A DNA stretch of 48,484 bases from Paucilactobacillus nenjiangensis. GTDB lineage: Bacteria > Bacillota > Bacilli > Lactobacillales > Lactobacillaceae. Below the pieces are notes generated by a model. The model had not been told where the DNA came from. It worked only from the letters and a program-made list of their open reading frames with translations, and searched no databases. Shown in pieces: positions 1 to 8,716 of the stretch (the first letter of the stretch is position 1; the number at the start of each line of letters is the position of its first letter). The stretch is taken from contig NZ_BJEB01000006.1 of assembly GCF_005405445.1 (NCBI RefSeq), positions 1-48,484 on the forward strand. Direction: 5' to 3'. A program made the position numbers and the translations under genes.

Positions 1-371
1 TAACTACCACCTTTATGAAAGTTGTATTCACTGATTCACTCATCTCAATTTTCAATACACGACTTTAAATAGCCAACAGACTTCGAGCGAGTTAATTTGT
101 GAACCAAATGAAGTTGCCAGTTTTTGTTACGACGTCACCAGAAGGTGCGCCAAATAGAACCTCGACATGTCAACTTCATTACCACTTTAACAAAAAAGGA
201 AAAGTGGTGAATCATAATTCCGTCGAATTATGATTCACCACTAATGTTAGTCAGTTTTTTTGCAGTAAAATAGCGCCTGAATAGAAGTATCTACGTTAGC
301 TGCTTTCATATTCAGTTGTTTACGTGTAAAATGAATAACGATATGGAATATAAGAATCTCGAGGAAAAATA
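1..371. other. Non-coding region upstream of cvfB with nested inverted repeats
   Basis: I see no convincing gene here on either strand. The stretch holds three inverted-repeat signals: a 10-bp perfect repeat (AATGAAGTTG at 107-116, its complement at 171-180), an 8-bp pair (ACCACTTT 181-188 with 201-208), and a perfect 18-bp hairpin (203-220 with 225-242). The left edge (about 3-15) resembles the stretch near 178-190 (TACCACCTTT versus TACCACTTT). The minus strand shows only short stop-interrupted reading frames. This could be the tail of a dispersed repeat or a decayed insertion sequence; that is inference. Before cvfB, GAGGAA at 361-366 is the ribosome binding site; I found no convincing promoter. 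Confidence 0.5.
203..261 (+). terminator. Perfect 18-bp hairpin, possible bidirectional terminator
   Basis: Positions 203-220 and 225-242 are perfect inverted copies around the 4-nt loop CGTC. A run of seven T follows only after a 12-nt gap (255-261), and an A-rich stretch (192-203) precedes it, so it could stop transcripts from both sides. The late T-run makes it an imperfect intrinsic terminator. The segment 201-208 can instead pair with 181-188, so two mutually exclusive folds are possible. Confidence 0.45.
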
Positions 372-1247
372 ATGAATCCAAATTTAGGAAATATTGTCAC
401 TGCCAAAATGATTGACGATAATGACGACAATTACTTTGTACAGATTGACGGTGAAACATACAAATTACCCAAGCAGGAAATGGACAAAGAACTCCACATT
501 GGAGGGATGGTCAAGGGTTTTGTTTATGAAAATGAAGATCATCAACTCCAAATGACAACCAAAATTCCGGAAGTTCGCCGCGAACATTTCGCTTACGGGA
601 CGGTTGTGGCCGTTCGTCGTGATTTAGGTGTGTTTGTGGATATTGGTTTAGCTAATAAGGATGTAGTTGTCTCATTGGATGAATTACCTACTGTTAAGCC
701 ATTGTGGCCTCAACAAGGTGATAAGTTGATGATTGGCTTGAAGTTTGATAATCATGACCGGATGTGGGGCCAATTAGCCGATGAAGAGATGTATACGGCC
801 ATCGCCAACCGTGCGGATGATCATTTAAAGAACGTGGATATGACTGCCACCGTTTATCGCTTAAAAATGGTCGGTACGTTGGTGTTGACTGACGAATATT
901 ATCTAGGCTTTATTCACCCGAGCGAACGGGATGTGGAACCTCGACTCGGTCAGCAAGTTAAAGTACGGGTCATCGGTGTTCGTCCAGACGGCACCTTGAA
1001 CTTATCGATGAAACCACGGGCTTATGAAGCTATTCCTGAAGACGCCCAGATGTTAGTCGCAATGATGGAACATTCTGGAACCAATTCAATTCCTTACACC
1101 GATAAAAGTGATCCAGAAACGATTCGGGATGTCTTTGGCATCAGTAAGGGCCAATTCAAGCGGGCGATTGGTAATTTATTAAAACAACGCTTGGTGGAAC
1201 AAGTTGATGGTGAATTAAGGTTATTAAACAAATCAGACGGAGAATAA
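372..1247 (+). CDS. cvfB: S1-domain RNA-binding regulator CvfB
   Basis: A 291-residue protein of the CvfB/YitL family, known in Gram-positives as an RNA-binding regulator of virulence or stress genes; the exact targets here are unknown. Three S1-like OB folds can be placed at about residues 5-65, 70-135 and 150-215; the second carries the typical YGTVVAVRRDLGVFVDIGL strand pattern. They are followed by a winged-helix-like C-terminus (about 220-285), the domain order known from pneumococcal CvfB. The start is the ATG 5 nt after GAGGAA. The gene ends 3 nt before xerD, so the two are probably co-transcribed. Family assignment is firm; the regulatory role is by homology. Confidence 0.93.
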   Translation: MNPNLGNIVTAKMIDDNDDNYFVQIDGETYKLPKQEMDKELHIGGMVKGFVYENEDHQLQMTTKIPEVRREHFAYGTVVAVRRDLGVFVDIGLANKDVVVSLDELPTVKPLWPQQGDKLMIGLKFDNHDRMWGQLADEEMYTAIANRADDHLKNVDMTATVYRLKMVGTLVLTDEYYLGFIHPSERDVEPRLGQQVKVRVIGVRPDGTLNLSMKPRAYEAIPEDAQMLVAMMEHSGTNSIPYTDKSDPETIRDVFGISKGQFKRAIGNLLKQRLVEQVDGELRLLNKSDGE

Positions 1248-1250
1248 TCG

Positions 1251-2138
1251 ATGAATGATATATTGCAAGATTATTTGCATTATTTACGAATTCAACGAGG
1301 GTTAGTCGAAAATACGATTATTAGCTATAAACAAGACTTAGTTGCCTTTTCAGAATTTCTAACCGAACAAAAAATTACTAGCTGGGATAAAGTTGATCGC
1401 TATGACGTGCTGAACTATTTAGCTAAGTTGCAAGACGAAAAAAAGGCTAAAAGTTCAGTGGCGCATTTAGTGTCGACATTACGCCAGTTTTTTTCGTACT
1501 TAACCAATGAAGAAAAAATTGAAGCCAATCCAATGGTGCATATTGATCCACCTAAAGGGGCCCAACATTTACCACAAGTCTTAACTAGTGAAGAAGTTGA
1601 ACGCTTGCTAGCCGTGCCAGACGTTTCCAAGCCACTCGGGATTCGTGACCGAACGATTTTAGAGGTCATGTATGCAACGGGTTTGCGAGTTAGTGAATTA
1701 ATCAATTTATCGATGGATGAGTTACATTTAGAAATGGGACTAATTCAACCACTTGGAAAAGGTGATAAAGAACGGATTATTCCCATCGGTGAGGTTGCAA
1801 TTGACTGGTTACAGAAGTATATAAATGGCGCCCGGGAAACCCTATTAAAACAACAATCGAGTAAATACATTTTCTTGAATGCCCATGGCCGTCAATTGAC
1901 TCGGCAAGGTATTTGGAAAAATTTGAAAGCCATTGTGGTGAAGGCTGGAATTACCAAGAATGTCACGCCGCATACTTTACGCCATTCATTTGCAACCCAT
2001 ATTTTGGAAAATGGGGCTGATTTACGGGTGGTCCAAGAGTTATTAGGTCATGCCGATATTTCTACCACCCAGATTTACACCCACATTTCGCAAAAACGAT
2101 TGGCGGAAGTTTATAAACAATTTCATCCACGGGCGTAA
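1251..2138 (+). CDS. xerD: Site-specific tyrosine recombinase XerD
   Basis: A 295-residue recombinase that, with XerC, resolves chromosome dimers at dif near the terminus. It has an N-terminal core-binding domain (about 1-95) and a C-terminal catalytic domain with all six expected residues visible: R146 (in ATGLRVSEL), K170 (GKGDKER), H241 and R244 (HTLRHSFATH), H267 (LLGHADIS) and the nucleophile Y276 (TTQIYTH). Length matches the family. Position between cvfB and ribT/scpA is the usual place for xerD in lactobacilli. The ribosome binding site GGAGAA lies inside the end of cvfB. The partner XerC is also in this window (28937-29854). Confidence 0.96.
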   Translation: MNDILQDYLHYLRIQRGLVENTIISYKQDLVAFSEFLTEQKITSWDKVDRYDVLNYLAKLQDEKKAKSSVAHLVSTLRQFFSYLTNEEKIEANPMVHIDPPKGAQHLPQVLTSEEVERLLAVPDVSKPLGIRDRTILEVMYATGLRVSELINLSMDELHLEMGLIQPLGKGDKERIIPIGEVAIDWLQKYINGARETLLKQQSSKYIFLNAHGRQLTRQGIWKNLKAIVVKAGITKNVTPHTLRHSFATHILENGADLRVVQELLGHADISTTQIYTHISQKRLAEVYKQFHPRA

Positions 2139-2178
2139 AATGATAAAATAAACTGAAGAAATTTAAAGGAGCAATTCA

Positions 2179-2541
2179 ATGCTAGTAAACTATCGTAGTG
2201 ATTACGAAAAAATTGCAATGGGACTGCTTTCGTTTGTACCAGAATTAAAACCGCTGGCTCGACTTCAACAAGAAATGCAATGGCATTTAAAGAGTGAAAG
2301 TCGGCCGGTTTATTTGTGGCGCGATGAAGATGATCATTTTATTGGCATCGGCTGTTGTGAAGTCGGTGAAGATTATGTCTTAATTCGCCGTTTATCATTT
2401 ACCCCGACTAACCGGACTGGTCGTGATATTTTTGGCTTATTAAGTGCGATTAGTGACAAGTACCCAGGCAAGCGATTGATGGGCACGTTGGAGACACAAC
2501 CCATCGTGACTAATTGGAGGCGAATGCAACATGGCCAATGA
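2179..2541 (+). CDS. ribT: RibT-like GNAT-fold acetyltransferase
   Basis: A 120-residue protein resembling RibT, a GNAT-superfamily protein first named from the Bacillus riboflavin operon and found in lactobacilli between xerD and scpA. The central beta-strand region (YLWRDEDDHFIGIGCCEVGEDYVLIRR) fits a GNAT fold. Its substrate is not known, and the old name reductase is unsupported. AAAGGAG sits 7-8 nt before the ATG. The last 11 nt overlap the start of scpA, implying translational coupling. No riboflavin biosynthesis genes are in the window, though the riboflavin importer ribU lies 2.4 kb downstream. Confidence is good for family, low for function. Confidence 0.8.
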   Translation: MLVNYRSDYEKIAMGLLSFVPELKPLARLQQEMQWHLKSESRPVYLWRDEDDHFIGIGCCEVGEDYVLIRRLSFTPTNRTGRDIFGLLSAISDKYPGKRLMGTLETQPIVTNWRRMQHGQ

Positions 2542-3325
2542 TGACAATCTCTCGCCAATCAGCCAGCCAACGATTAAAGTTAGCGATTTTGAAGGACCAC
2601 TGGATTTATTGCTGCATTTAATTCGTAGTTCAGAGATGGATATTTACGATATTCAAATCAGTGATATCACTGGCCAATACTTGGATTACTTGCATAATAT
2701 GAAAGAAAACCAACTCGAAGTGGCAGGCGAATATGTAGTAATGGCGGCCACTTTAATGTCGATTAAGAGTCGGATGTTATTGCCAAACGAACCAGTGGAA
2801 GATGAATTTGTCGACGATGAAGAACCAGTTGATCCACGACAAGAATTAGTGGATCAATTAATTGAATATAAACGTTATAAACAAGCAGCGCAGCAACTCA
2901 AAGAAAAAGAAGAATTGCGCCAGCAAGAATATACGCGACAGGCGATGGGGATTCCTGCCGGAGTGGTTAGTTCTAAATTAGCACCAGGGGTCACCATTCA
3001 ACAATTACAAGCCGCCTTTGATAAAGTTTTGAAACGTAAACAAATTAATCAACCGCTGAATCAGACGGTCCAAGGTGAGGCCGAAAGTATTTCAGCCAGA
3101 ATCAAGACGGTCTTACAACAAGTGATTACCGGTACCCAGAATTTCGAAGATTTGTTTGAAGATCAAGTGACGGTTGAAGATTTGGTGACCACCTTTTTTG
3201 CAATTCTGGAGCTTTCTAAGCATCAAGCAATATTAATTAATCAAGATGACACGTTTGGCCCTTTGACACTTGCTATCGGACCAAAGAGTGAGGGGTATAA
3301 CGATGACCAATTTGGAGCAGATTGA
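2531..3325 (+). CDS. scpA: Segregation and condensation protein ScpA
   Basis: A 264-residue kleisin subunit of the SMC-ScpAB condensin complex, which compacts and segregates the nucleoid. The conserved N-terminal kleisin segment [15 protein letters not shown] (residues about 17-31) starts the SMC-neck binding domain; the middle (about 90-145) is charged and helical, and the C-terminal winged-helix region (about 190-250) would bind the SMC head. The ATG overlaps the end of ribT, with TGGAGG just upstream. The stop lies 23 nt inside scpB, so the two subunits are translated as a coupled pair. Length is normal. Confidence 0.95.
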   Translation: MANDDNLSPISQPTIKVSDFEGPLDLLLHLIRSSEMDIYDIQISDITGQYLDYLHNMKENQLEVAGEYVVMAATLMSIKSRMLLPNEPVEDEFVDDEEPVDPRQELVDQLIEYKRYKQAAQQLKEKEELRQQEYTRQAMGIPAGVVSSKLAPGVTIQQLQAAFDKVLKRKQINQPLNQTVQGEAESISARIKTVLQQVITGTQNFEDLFEDQVTVEDLVTTFFAILELSKHQAILINQDDTFGPLTLAIGPKSEGYNDDQFGAD

Positions 3326-3917
3326 GGGACTATTATTCATTAGTGGTGATGAGGGCATCACTGTGACTGATATTGAGCAAATTACTGGGCTTATGCGACC
3401 AGTAATTAGTTTAATGTTGGATAAATTAGCGGAAAAATATGCGGAAGATAATGATTCAGCCTTAATTTTATTAAATAGTGATCAAACCTATCGCTTGGCA
3501 ACGAAACAAGAATTGTCGCCAATCATTAAGCGTTATTTTGAAGTGCCATTGAGTACGCCATTGTCGCAAGCTTCATTAGAAGTATTGGCAATTATAGCGT
3601 ACCGGCAACCAATTACCCGCTTAGAAATTGATGAAATTCGCGGGGTGCAGAGTTCCGCCACCGTGCAAAAGCTCGTCTTACAAAATTTAATTGAAGAAAA
3701 TGGTCGACTAAATGCCCCAGGCCGTCCGTTCTTGTATATTACAAGTAGTTATTTCTTAGATTATTTTGGCTTACATACCTTAGAACAATTACCCCCATTG
3801 AGCGAACAAACCGACATTGACCCAGAAGAGATGTCTGGCAATTTATTTTTACAAGCATTTGAAAAGCGGCAACGCGAAGGAGAACAACATGGAACGACTA
3901 CAAAAAGTAATGGCTGA
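3303..3917 (+). CDS. scpB: Segregation and condensation protein ScpB
   Basis: A 204-residue winged-helix protein that binds ScpA as a dimer in the SMC condensin. Tandem winged-helix domains span about 1-85 and 90-165, including the conserved stretch [25 protein letters not shown] chose ATG 3303 ([12 protein letters not shown]), preceded by GAGGGG 8-9 nt upstream; the frame opens further back at 3270 but that start lacks a comparable site and the family begins at this ATG. It overlaps scpA by 23 nt and rluB by 29 nt, a tightly coupled arrangement. Confidence 0.95.
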   Translation: MTNLEQIEGLLFISGDEGITVTDIEQITGLMRPVISLMLDKLAEKYAEDNDSALILLNSDQTYRLATKQELSPIIKRYFEVPLSTPLSQASLEVLAIIAYRQPITRLEIDEIRGVQSSATVQKLVLQNLIEENGRLNAPGRPFLYITSSYFLDYFGLHTLEQLPPLSEQTDIDPEEMSGNLFLQAFEKRQREGEQHGTTTKSNG

Positions 3918-4617
3918 GGCCGGCGTGGCATCACGTAGAAAGTCAGAAGTCTTGATTGCAGAAGGCCACGTCCAAGTTAACGGCGAAACAGTGACGGAAC
4001 AAGGAATTAAAGTCGGTGTGCACGACCAGGTAAGTGTCGATGGCATTCCGTTAAATCATGCTAAGTTGGTGTATTACCTGCTTAATAAGCCACGTGGCGT
4101 GATCTCATCAGCGAAAGATGATAAGGGTCGAAAGACGGTGGTCGATATCTTGGCCGACACCGTCACTACTCGTGTTTACCCAGTCGGACGATTAGATTAT
4201 GATACAACCGGTCTGTTACTGTTGACCAACGATGGGGAAATGGCGAACAAACTCACACATCCACGGTTTGAATTTGAAAAAACCTATGTTGCTAAGGTCC
4301 AAGGTATTATTCGTAATGAAGAAATGAAACAGTTACGGATTGGGGTCAAAGTGGATGGACGGAAAACTAAACCGGCCAAAACAAAGTTACTCGATACCGA
4401 TACCTCAAAAAAGACGTCGTTAATACAATTAACCATTCATGAAGGGCGCAATCATCAAGTTAAGAAAATGCTGAAAGCGGTTGGCCACGAAGTTATCAAA
4501 CTTCATCGGGAATCTTATGGCTTTTTGAATTTACAAGGCGTGCCTAGTGGCCAATATCGCCCACTTCGAACGAGTGAAGTGCTAGAACTGAGAAAGCAAA
4601 CAGGGACAACTGAATAA
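3889..4617 (+). CDS. rluB: 23S rRNA pseudouridine synthase RluB
   Basis: A 242-residue pseudouridine synthase of the RsuA/RluB/E/F family, acting on 23S rRNA during ribosome assembly. An S4 RNA-binding domain covers about residues 1-60 ([20 protein letters not shown]), followed by the catalytic domain with [17 protein letters not shown]103 is the expected catalytic aspartate. I chose ATG 3889, preceded by GAAGGAGA, because the S4 domain begins exactly there; the frame extends to 3817 but the extra residues are only scpB read in another frame. It closes the cvfB-rluB gene run. Confidence 0.93.
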   Translation: MERLQKVMAEAGVASRRKSEVLIAEGHVQVNGETVTEQGIKVGVHDQVSVDGIPLNHAKLVYYLLNKPRGVISSAKDDKGRKTVVDILADTVTTRVYPVGRLDYDTTGLLLLTNDGEMANKLTHPRFEFEKTYVAKVQGIIRNEEMKQLRIGVKVDGRKTKPAKTKLLDTDTSKKTSLIQLTIHEGRNHQVKKMLKAVGHEVIKLHRESYGFLNLQGVPSGQYRPLRTSEVLELRKQTGTTE

Positions 4618-4634
4618 CTTTTGGTACAAAAGTA

Positions 4635-4663
4635 TTGAAGGTTACAAAATCATTTGATACAAT
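4635..4663 (+). promoter_or_regulatory. Probable promoter of the ribU leader
   Basis: TTGAAG at 4635-4640 and TACAAT at 4658-4663 are separated by 17 bp, with TG at 4655-4656 adding an extended -10. It lies just after rluB and about 45 nt before the FMN aptamer, the right distance to start the riboswitch transcript. Confidence 0.65.
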
Positions 4664-4704
4664 GCAACTGAAGCGTATGTGAGTACGCCAAAAAAATTTA
4701 ATAG

Positions 4705-4824
4705 GTTCGTCTTCAGGGCAGGGTGTAATTCCCGACCGGCGGTAATAGCCCGCGACCTGCATTATGTGCAGCTGAACTCGGTGGAATTCCGAGTGCCGAC
4801 AGTAGAGTCTGGTATAAAGAAGAT
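4705..4824 (+). promoter_or_regulatory. FMN riboswitch (RFN element)
   Basis: The conserved RFN core is plain: AGGGCAGGGTG, then ATTCCCGACCGGCGGTA, AGCCCGCGA, the variable GC-rich arm, and GTGCCGACAGT with AGAGTCTGG. The closing stem pairs GTCTTC (4709-4714) with GAAGAT (4819-4824), one wobble. It senses flavin mononucleotide and lies upstream of the riboflavin transporter ribU. A terminator hairpin follows at 4841-4874 and a second hairpin covers the ribU ribosome binding site, so control could act on both transcription and translation. Confidence 0.96.
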
Positions 4825-4840
4825 TTTCGCTAATTAATAG

Positions 4841-4874
4841 CCGTAAATCTTATTTGATTTGCGGTTTTTCTTTT
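4841..4874 (+). terminator. Riboswitch-controlled intrinsic terminator
   Basis: CCGTAAATC (4841-4849) pairs with GATTTGCGG (4856-4864, one G-U pair), followed by TTTTTCTTTT. It lies between the FMN aptamer and ribU, as expected for the OFF-state expression platform. Confidence 0.85.
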
Positions 4875-4896
4875 CGAACGTCAATCGTGAAGATGG

Positions 4897-4913
4897 CCTC
4901 CACGGAGGTTTTT
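4897..4913 (+). promoter_or_regulatory. Hairpin covering the ribU Shine-Dalgarno site
   Basis: CCTC (4898-4901) can pair with GAGG (4905-4908), which is the core of the ribU ribosome binding site. Five T then lead directly into the ATG at 4914. It may sequester ribosome binding when transcription reads past the riboswitch terminator. Confidence 0.45.
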
Positions 4914-5495
4914 ATGATGAGCAACAGCAAAGAGTTCAATGTCCGGAAATTAGTCATGATGGCACTGTTAGGTGCGATGGCTTTTGTCCTCATGTTTATT
5001 GAATTTCCGATTATTCCAATCACACCGTTTTTGAAAATTGATTTTTCAGATATTCCGGTGTTATTAGGTTTAGTCATTTATGGACCCATTGGGGCAGTTT
5101 GTATTGCCGCGATTAAGTGTCTCCTACATGCCATTATTTATGGAATGTCATTAGGCGAATTGATTGGCGTGGGGAGCAATTTCTTAGCTTCGCTCACGTT
5201 GATTATCCCTTATCACTACTTCTTGGGCCGTGACTGGTCGATGAAAAAGAAGATGAGTTGGGGTGTGATTAGTAGTACCCTCACCATGACGGTAATCATG
5301 TCGTTACTAGATTGGTTAGTGATTATTCCGGTGTATATGGCTGTGTTTGGGATGAAATTATCAATTCCACTGGCCCAAATGGTCTTGTTTGGCGTAGTTC
5401 CATTTAATATCATCAAGGGAATTGTGGTTGGGGTGGTCTTTTGGTTTGTGGCGACACGTTTAAACCACTGGCTAGGGAAACGGACGGCCAAATAA
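4914..5495 (+). CDS. ribU: Riboflavin ECF transporter substrate-binding subunit RibU
   Basis: A 193-residue membrane protein, the S component that captures riboflavin for an energy-coupling factor (ECF) transporter. About six hydrophobic segments are visible, and the region EFPIIPITPFLKIDFSDIPVLLG near residues 30-52 is characteristic of RibU. The shared ECF ATPases and EcfT are not in this window and would be encoded elsewhere. I chose ATG 4914, preceded by CGGAGG; ATG 4917 is also possible. The frame opens earlier at 4854, but those codons lie inside the riboswitch terminator. The FMN riboswitch upstream confirms the substrate class. Confidence 0.95.
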   Translation: MMSNSKEFNVRKLVMMALLGAMAFVLMFIEFPIIPITPFLKIDFSDIPVLLGLVIYGPIGAVCIAAIKCLLHAIIYGMSLGELIGVGSNFLASLTLIIPYHYFLGRDWSMKKKMSWGVISSTLTMTVIMSLLDWLVIIPVYMAVFGMKLSIPLAQMVLFGVVPFNIIKGIVVGVVFWFVATRLNHWLGKRTAK

Positions 5496-5639
5496 ATTCC
5501 TTGACGCCAACCGTTAACTCGCATAACTTAATAGTATAAAGTAAATTATTCAGTGTAAAAGCTGGATAATTTTTATTTTGGACGGATTTAATTAGCCGAT
5601 GGGCTCGGTCATCGATACTTAAAGACAAGGAAGTTTATC

Positions 5640-6665
5640 GTGGACACTTATTTAATTACATTATTATCAGATCAACAGCCACGACGGATGCGCGTGATTG
5701 AGAATATCTTAACCAATCGCCATACAGTGACGACGTTATTTTGGGGACTTCGTTATGGTATTTTAAATTGGCTCGGTAGCGACCGCCAATTAGTGCGCGC
5801 TGATTTTGATGGGCAATTACGCCAAATGCAAGACGATGGACTGCTACAGCTAGATAATCAATTTATTTTATTAACGTCCCAGGGAAAAGCAGTGCAAGCC
5901 CAATTCTTGAGCCAGCACTACCAACCACGGTTTACCAGTGACTATTTAAATTATCAAGTGAATGCTGCCTGGCCACGGCTGATGTTTGCCAGTCAGGTGA
6001 TTTCGGAGTTTAGTTATGAAAATGCCAAATATGCGCCGATTTCGTTTGAAGATCATGAACTCAGGTACGTAAAGCGATGGTTTGCTGCCAACAAATCAGC
6101 GGCCATTATTCAAGATTTTAAGGACGAGTTAACCGGTTTTTTAGGTACCTTAAGTGAAACCGAAGCCACCTTTATGACGGAATTATTAGTCGGTCATGAC
6201 AGCCCCGGCTTGTCGATTGACCAGTTAACGGGAAAACTAAAGTTGCCGTCAATTGATGGCGAGATTATGGCCAATGATTTAATTGTCGGGTTAATGCAAT
6301 ATGCTGATCAGCAAACGACGTTATTAAAACAGTTATTTGCCGACTTACATCTTGAGTCACCGATGAGTCATAGTGGCTATGTGACCTACCAACTGTTTGT
6401 AGCGAATCATTCGATTGCACAAATTGAACAACAACGGTTTTTGAAATTAAGCACGGTCCGCGAACACTTATTGGAAGCGGCTATTTTTGATGGTCCTCAA
6501 TTTCCATATCAGCGGTTACTAACTGCGGAACAACTGGCGGATTTTGACGCTCAATATGCTGGAAATATTGATGATTGGCAAGTGCAAAATGTGAGTGGCG
6601 ATAAGAACCTAGATTTCTTTAACTTTCGATTGTTTCAGATTATGAGGAGTACCAGTCATGAATGA
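5640..6665 (+). CDS. YpbB-like helix-turn-helix protein paired with RecQ
   Basis: A 341-residue protein in the position of Bacillus YpbB, next to the RecQ-type helicase. The N-terminal two thirds are helical and poorly characterised. The C-terminal part (about 240-310, SHSGYVTYQLFVANHSIAQIEQQRFLKLSTVREHL) matches the helicase-associated helix-turn-helix domain seen in this family and some RecQ proteins. The start is GTG 5640, preceded by AAGGAAG. The gene overlaps recQ by 8 nt, so the two are co-translated and probably act together in DNA repair; that is inference from context. Confidence 0.8.
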   Translation: MDTYLITLLSDQQPRRMRVIENILTNRHTVTTLFWGLRYGILNWLGSDRQLVRADFDGQLRQMQDDGLLQLDNQFILLTSQGKAVQAQFLSQHYQPRFTSDYLNYQVNAAWPRLMFASQVISEFSYENAKYAPISFEDHELRYVKRWFAANKSAAIIQDFKDELTGFLGTLSETEATFMTELLVGHDSPGLSIDQLTGKLKLPSIDGEIMANDLIVGLMQYADQQTTLLKQLFADLHLESPMSHSGYVTYQLFVANHSIAQIEQQRFLKLSTVREHLLEAAIFDGPQFPYQRLLTAEQLADFDAQYAGNIDDWQVQNVSGDKNLDFFNFRLFQIMRSTSHE

Positions 6666-8103
6666 GCAACAATTACATGAAGTTTTACAACAACAATTTG
6701 GCTTTGATGATTTTCGGCCAGGCCAACAACCGGTGATTGAAGCAATTTTGAATCACCAAGATACCTTAGCTATTTTACCAACTGGCGCTGGCAAGACCCT
6801 ATTGTATCAATTGCCAGCTCGTATTTTACCAGGTAGCGTGATTGTGATTTCACCGTTATTGTCTCTAATGCAAGATCAAGTGAATCGGTTACGTCAGTTA
6901 GGTGAAAAACAGGTGACGATGTTGAGTTCAATTCAGACCCGCGCTCAACAACAAGCTACGATGAATCATTTAGCGCATTTCAAGTACATCTTTGCCTCAC
7001 CGGAAACAATCACCAAGACAGAGGTGATGGCGCAATTAAAGCAAATTAAGATTGCGATGATTGTGATTGATGAAGCACACTGTGTCTCTCAGTGGGGGCC
7101 TGAATTTCGGCCGCAGTACTTATTATTAAAAACACTGTTAGCGGACGTTTCCCATGATGTGACCTTAATGTTAACCGCCACTGCGACGCAGCGAGTGCAA
7201 GATGACATTCTAATCAAATTAGGTTTAAGGGTGCGACAAGTCACGGTGGTGCGACAGTCGGTGAATCGCCCAAATATTTTTTTGAGCGTCCAAACTTCTA
7301 CCTCGCAAACTGACAAGCAAACCCAATTACTGCAGTTAGTGAAGACGTTAGGTGGGGCTGGAATTGTCTATTTTTCTAGTCGAAAACAAACCAGCCAAGT
7401 GGCACAGTGGTTACAAGAACAAACTGGTCTGAACGTGGCAGCATATCATGCGGGGATGAGTCAAACCACCCGTTACAAGATTCAACATCAATTCATGAAC
7501 AATCAACTCCAAGTGATCTGTGCTACTAGTGCCTTTGGGATGGGAATCGATAAAGAAGATATTCGCTTTGTCATTCATTATCATGTGCCCGCTAACCTAG
7601 AAAATTATGTGCAAGAAATTGGCCGGGCCGGTCGCGATGGTCAGCAAAGTTTAGCGGTCATTTTGTATTCACCAGGGGATGAGTATATCCAAGTTAATCT
7701 CAGTGATTTGACGATTCCTAGTGATGCAGTGGTCAATGATTTTATGTCTGGGCAAGTTAAGGCGGAGCAGTTGGGGGATGTGGGTGATTTACTAGACTTT
7801 TATCGCTCCCAGCACTTACAAGCGGAACAGATTATTCAAATCTTTCAGCAGCAACGTCAAAAGAATCGCCATAATTTAGACCAATTACTACAATACGTGA
7901 ATACAACTGAGTGTCGTCGGGCGGTTATCTTGAATTATTTTGGTGAACAATTGTTAAATCACAATGAGAGCTGTTGTGATGGTTTCGATAATCCATTAAA
8001 CATTGAACAACTGGGATTGAAAAAAATTGAGAAAACATCGATAAAACCAAACGTCCAAAGTTGGCAGAGTAGACTCAATCAACTATATTTTGTAAAATCT
8101 TAA
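6658..8103 (+). CDS. recQ: RecQ-family ATP-dependent DNA helicase (short, RecS-like)
   Basis: A 481-residue 3'-5' DNA helicase for recombination and fork repair. Walker A is PTGAGKT (residues 41-47, K46), the DEAH box is 138-141 in IVIDEAHCVSQWG, TATA is in motif III, and motif VI is QEIGRAGRDGQ. The protein is short like Bacillus RecS, lacking a clear HRDC domain. The zinc-binding region is unusual: only C419, C439 and C440 are visible, and the position of the usual last cysteine (CDxC) holds Phe443. The ATG follows GAGGAG and overlaps the YpbB-like gene by 8 nt. Confidence 0.93.
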   Translation: MNEQQLHEVLQQQFGFDDFRPGQQPVIEAILNHQDTLAILPTGAGKTLLYQLPARILPGSVIVISPLLSLMQDQVNRLRQLGEKQVTMLSSIQTRAQQQATMNHLAHFKYIFASPETITKTEVMAQLKQIKIAMIVIDEAHCVSQWGPEFRPQYLLLKTLLADVSHDVTLMLTATATQRVQDDILIKLGLRVRQVTVVRQSVNRPNIFLSVQTSTSQTDKQTQLLQLVKTLGGAGIVYFSSRKQTSQVAQWLQEQTGLNVAAYHAGMSQTTRYKIQHQFMNNQLQVICATSAFGMGIDKEDIRFVIHYHVPANLENYVQEIGRAGRDGQQSLAVILYSPGDEYIQVNLSDLTIPSDAVVNDFMSGQVKAEQLGDVGDLLDFYRSQHLQAEQIIQIFQQQRQKNRHNLDQLLQYVNTTECRRAVILNYFGEQLLNHNESCCDGFDNPLNIEQLGLKKIEKTSIKPNVQSWQSRLNQLYFVKS

Positions 8104-8164
8104 GTAAAAATAAAATGCGGTATGATACAATTAAGTAAATGAAAATGCAAAGGGGGCACGCTTG

Positions 8165-8701
8165 ATGAGTGGCAATCGGGAGGACCAACAGAAAAAAGAA
8201 ACAAAACCTTGGGAAAAAACTTTTAGTGATGATCAAGATAAAGATCAAGAGGGTAACCTGTCAAGAACTAGAAGACGGCGACAAACTTCACACCATACAA
8301 TGTTCACCACGCTGTTGATTGTGGTAATTATTGCTTTAGCTGCCACACCAATCATCTATTGGGTGAATCACCAAAATTCATTTAATCATCCAAGTAATAC
8401 GGAGCAGGTGGCCAGTGCATCTAGTAGTAAAAAAAAGAGTTCGGCCAGTTCAGCTAAAACTTCTGTAGAAAACAGTAAAGTTACTAGCTCAAAAAAAGCT
8501 TCTGCTAGTTCGGAAAAAAAGACATCTAGTTCGAGTTCTAGCAGTTCTAATGCAGATGAAAAGTACGTGACTGTTGAATCTGGACAAGGGGCTTACCGGG
8601 TCGCAGTCAACAACGGTATTTCAGTTGATGAATTGTATCAACTAAACGGCTTGAGTAGCGGAGCAACATTAACGCCAGGCCAACAAATCAGAGTTAAATA
8701 G
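8165..8701 (+). CDS. Membrane-anchored LysM-domain protein
   Basis: A 178-residue protein with a highly charged cytoplasmic N-terminus (about 1-40), one transmembrane helix (about 42-64, TTLLIVVIIALAATPIIYWV), a long Ser/Lys-rich linker (about 80-130) and a C-terminal LysM domain (about 135-178, ending TPGQQIRVK). LysM binds N-acetylglucosamine in peptidoglycan, so the protein probably tethers to or monitors the wall. I chose ATG 8165, 8 nt after AAGGGGG; a TTG lies one codon earlier. It is followed 15 nt later by cmk. The linker is low complexity; no catalytic domain is present. Confidence 0.88.
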   Translation: MSGNREDQQKKETKPWEKTFSDDQDKDQEGNLSRTRRRRQTSHHTMFTTLLIVVIIALAATPIIYWVNHQNSFNHPSNTEQVASASSSKKKSSASSAKTSVENSKVTSSKKASASSEKKTSSSSSSSSNADEKYVTVESGQGAYRVAVNNGISVDELYQLNGLSSGATLTPGQQIRVK

Positions 8702-8716
8702 GAGTCGGAATAGGCA

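Noticed and set aside
3270-3302. Upstream extension of scpB to ATG 3270
   Set aside because: The extra residues are scpA read in another frame; ATG 3303 has GAGGGG upstream and starts the conserved sequence.
4854-4913. Longer ribU start at 4854
   Set aside because: This region is the riboswitch terminator; the protein is complete from 4914.
8398-8560. Repeat array or CRISPR-like tract in the LysM gene
   Set aside because: It is a Ser/Lys low-complexity linker encoded by similar codons, without regular repeats or spacers.
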